Below are positions 62,618 through 64,000 of a DNA stretch of 64,000 nt, piece by piece. The notes under the pieces were generated by a model, which worked only from the letters and a program-made list of their open reading frames with translations, was not told the DNA's origin and did not search any database. A program made the translations under genes and the position numbers. Each line of letters opens with the position of its first letter. Position 1 is the stretch's first letter. Source of the stretch: Ancylobacter tetraedralis (lineage in GTDB: Bacteria > Pseudomonadota > Alphaproteobacteria > Rhizobiales > Xanthobacteraceae); the NCBI RefSeq assembly GCF_014195655.1, contig NZ_JACICD010000013.1, positions 40,114 to 104,113 on the forward strand. The letters are read 5' to 3'.

Positions 62618-63495
62618 GCTGCACGATCCCAGAAATAGACCTTAGCCGGCTCTGGTTCCCAAAGCTTGGCCGTGGCGATGCCTGGCAAGCCCGCAAGAGC
62701 GCGATATTCCGAGCCGAAGGCTACGTAGCCATCCGTCTCGGCCATCACGGCCGGCTTGCACGCGATGGGATCGCGCAGCACGCCGAAGCCGCTCTCGGTT
62801 CCGACGACGAATGTATAGAAACCGTCGAGATCGTCGAGCGAATGGGTCAGCGCCTCGCCCAGCGTGTCGCCCCCGCGCATGCGGTAGCTGAGATAGGCGG
62901 CCGCGACCTCGCTGTCATTTTCAGTGTCGACGCGAAAGCCCTCCCGCGCCAGGCGGCGGCGCACGCCGGCATGGTTCGACAGCGAGCCATTGTGCACCAG
63001 GCACTGGTCCGTTCCGGTCGAGAAAGGATGCGCACCCTCCGTCGTCACCGCGCTCTCGGTCGCCATGCGGGTGTGGCCGATCGCGTGCGTGCCGGCCATC
63101 GTCTCCAGCTTGAAGCGTCTGGCGACATCCGCCGGCAGGCCGACTTCCTTGTACAGTTCCATGCGCTGCCCCGCACCGACCACGCGAATTTCGGGGGCAA
63201 GCCGGCCGAGTGCGGCGCGCACCGTCGCCTCTTCCGCCACCGGCACGCTGAGCACCGCGTGGGTGTCTCGCGGGAGGATGGGGTGAGCGATGGCCGCGCC
63301 GAGTGCGGTGAAATCCGTTCCGGCGGGGCCGCGCAGGGTGAGCTTCACGAAGCCGGGCGCGCCGGCACTATAGACGGCGAAGCCTGCGGAATCCGGCCCG
63401 CGATCGCACATGATATCGAGCATCTCCGCCAGCATGGCCCCGAGTTCGGGCTCCAGCTTCGGATCCTTGAGAAACAGGCCGACAATGCCGCACAT
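62614..63495 (-). CDS. mgsA: Class II glutamine amidotransferase subunit, MgsA/GlxB
   Basis: A 293-residue Ntn-type glutaminase. MCGIVGLF puts the nucleophile Cys at position 2 after Met removal. MCDRGPDSAGFAVYS, GHTRMATESAVTTEGAHPFS and CLVHNGSLSNHAGVRR are the standard class II motifs. ATG 63495 exposes the catalytic cysteine and has GGAGG upstream. It is the first gene of the mgsABC run, which would release ammonia from glutamine, or handle methylamine or glutamylmethylamide, for glutamate or methylglutamate synthesis. Confidence 0.9.
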   Translation of the reverse strand: MCGIVGLFLKDPKLEPELGAMLAEMLDIMCDRGPDSAGFAVYSAGAPGFVKLTLRGPAGTDFTALGAAIAHPILPRDTHAVLSVPVAEEATVRAALGRLAPEIRVVGAGQRMELYKEVGLPADVARRFKLETMAGTHAIGHTRMATESAVTTEGAHPFSTGTDQCLVHNGSLSNHAGVRRRLAREGFRVDTENDSEVAAAYLSYRMRGGDTLGEALTHSLDDLDGFYTFVVGTESGFGVLRDPIACKPAVMAETDGYVAFGSEYRALAGLPGIATAKLWEPEPAKVYFWDRAA

Positions 63496-63917
63496 TTTCG
63501 TGGGGCCTCCATAGCGAGGAGTGGTTGCCTTGTTTCTAGGCCTTGGCGGTCGGCTCGTCAATCTTTGGGAATATAATTTTCTCTATAAGAAACCCATTTT
63601 AGCGCACCGGCTCGTCCCATCCGGCATCCATATCACGCCGCGTCGATTGGGATCTCCCGGCGCGTCGCGTCGCCTCGCGACTCCGAATTCGGAGCCTGCC
63701 GGCCGAACACAACCTTCGCTCACGGCGTCGCGTCGAACTGATATCTTTGATTGTATGCGATCTCCCAACGCAGTTGCGATCATGGATGAAGGGAGTGTCG
63801 GCACACCACGATATCGCTCATGGGGCCGGCAGAAACCGGATCTCTGCCGCTGACGGCATGGCGTTTCGCTGGCTCGCCGGCACGCTGCCTTTCGCACGCG
63901 GGCGCATTTTGACGCAC
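63496..63917. promoter_or_regulatory. Intergenic region between mgsABC and the rRNA operon end
   Basis: No convincing gene in these 422 bases. An AT-rich stretch at about 63565-63602 lies 70-107 bases upstream of mgsA and is the best place for its promoter. I saw no clear sigma-54 (TGGCAC-N5-TTGC) pattern on the minus strand. The rest has average composition. Confidence 0.4.
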
Positions 63918-63949
63918 AAAAACCCCGCCGTGGGGTAACCACAGCGGGG
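63918..63949 (-). terminator. Intrinsic terminator of the rRNA operon (minus strand)
   Basis: Read on the minus strand, CCCCGC...GCGGGG closes an inner GTGG/CCAC stem around a GGTAA-type loop and is followed directly by TTTTTG. It lies about 40 bases after the 5S rRNA end and has the classical form of a Rho-independent terminator. Confidence 0.85.
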
Positions 63950-63988
63950 ATTTGTTGGTTTGTGAAGAAGCGAGCTGTGCTTTGCAGG

Positions 63989-64000
63989 CCTGGCAGCGAC
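63989..64000 (-). rRNA. rrf: 5S rRNA, 3' end only (cut by window edge)
   Basis: The last bases of the window read GTCGCTGCCAGG on the minus strand, the conserved 3' end of 5S rRNA in alphaproteobacteria (usually preceded by GAGAGTAG). A strong terminator follows in the same direction. Only about 12 bases are visible, so the call rests on the match plus the terminator. The exact mature end is uncertain by a few bases. Confidence 0.72.

Noticed and set aside
63521..63938. Short plus- and minus-strand frames between mgsA and the rRNA terminator
   Set aside because: No ribosome sites, no motifs, and one runs through the rRNA terminator. They are treated as noncoding.
1..64000. Mobile elements, CRISPR arrays, tRNA genes, prophage
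   Set aside because: I saw no transposase or integrase motifs, terminal repeats, spaced direct repeats, or tRNA cloverleaf sequences. The separation of the two glycan regions by metabolic genes shows no visible insertion scar.

Overview
This is a 64 kb chromosomal window from a GC-rich alphaproteobacterium. The gene content (rkp-1-type capsule genes, the GlnT/GmaS plus split glutamate-synthase group, the fused carnitine dehydrogenase) fits the Hyphomicrobiales (Rhizobiales), possibly near Xanthobacteraceae (Ancylobacter/Starkeya/Xanthobacter). That placement is inference from gene content only. Coding density is high. There are no insertion sequences, CRISPR arrays or tRNAs. The right edge runs into the 3' end of a minus-strand 5S rRNA.

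Layout. 1-3.6 kb: iron-type alcohol dehydrogenase (cut by the window edge), aldehyde dehydrogenase, alpha/beta hydrolase and a fluoride channel. 3.6-33.4 kb: an ABC-transporter-dependent (group 2-like) capsule locus resembling the rkp-1 region of Sinorhizobium. It holds a GDP-mannose enzyme (ManC), three glycosyltransferases, three polysaccharide-pyruvyltransferase domains (two fused in tandem), a 2469-residue iterative PKS/FAS (RkpA-like), an alpha-oxoamine synthase (RkpG-like), a short-chain reductase (RkpH-like), a membrane sulfatase-fold enzyme (RkpI-like), KpsS, and the export set KpsE-KpsM-KpsT-KpsD. 33.4-52.4 kb: ordinary metabolism and transport. This part has AMP nucleosidase, an LLM flavoenzyme, a MarR-regulated FUSC/DUF1656/HlyD efflux operon, a bicupin oxalate decarboxylase, an Opp peptide importer, an L-carnitine degradation locus (CaiX, CdhR, CdhC, CdhA-CdhB fusion) and a peptide-deformylase-like protein that has lost its metal site. 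52.9-59.0 kb: a GDP-D-glycero-alpha-D-manno-heptose pathway (GmhA, HddC-GmhB fusion, HddA) and a 1082-residue double glycosyltransferase, probably a second sugar module of the same surface glycan. 59.1-63.5 kb: N-methylglutamate-synthase/glutamate-synthase-like subunits (MgsABC/GlxBCD) with a GmaS/GlnT-type ligase. 63.9-64.0 kb: rRNA operon terminator and the 5S tail.

How the genes may work together. The PKS/FAS, oxoamine synthase and reductase look like a dedicated lipid pathway for the capsule anchor. The sugar enzymes supply GDP-mannose and GDP-heptose, the glycosyltransferases build the chain, and the pyruvyltransferases add acidic ketals. KpsEMTD export it. AT-rich islands containing TATCGAT or TATATTTCA-like words lie upstream of most of these modules, including the heptose module 19 kb away, and suggest shared control by a Ros/MucR-type repressor. 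The most notable anomalies are the KpsT ATPase with a degenerate signature and H-loop, the tandem pyruvyltransferase, the 193-bp tail-to-tail coding overlap between a glycosyltransferase and rkpI, and the metal-site-less deformylase paralogue.
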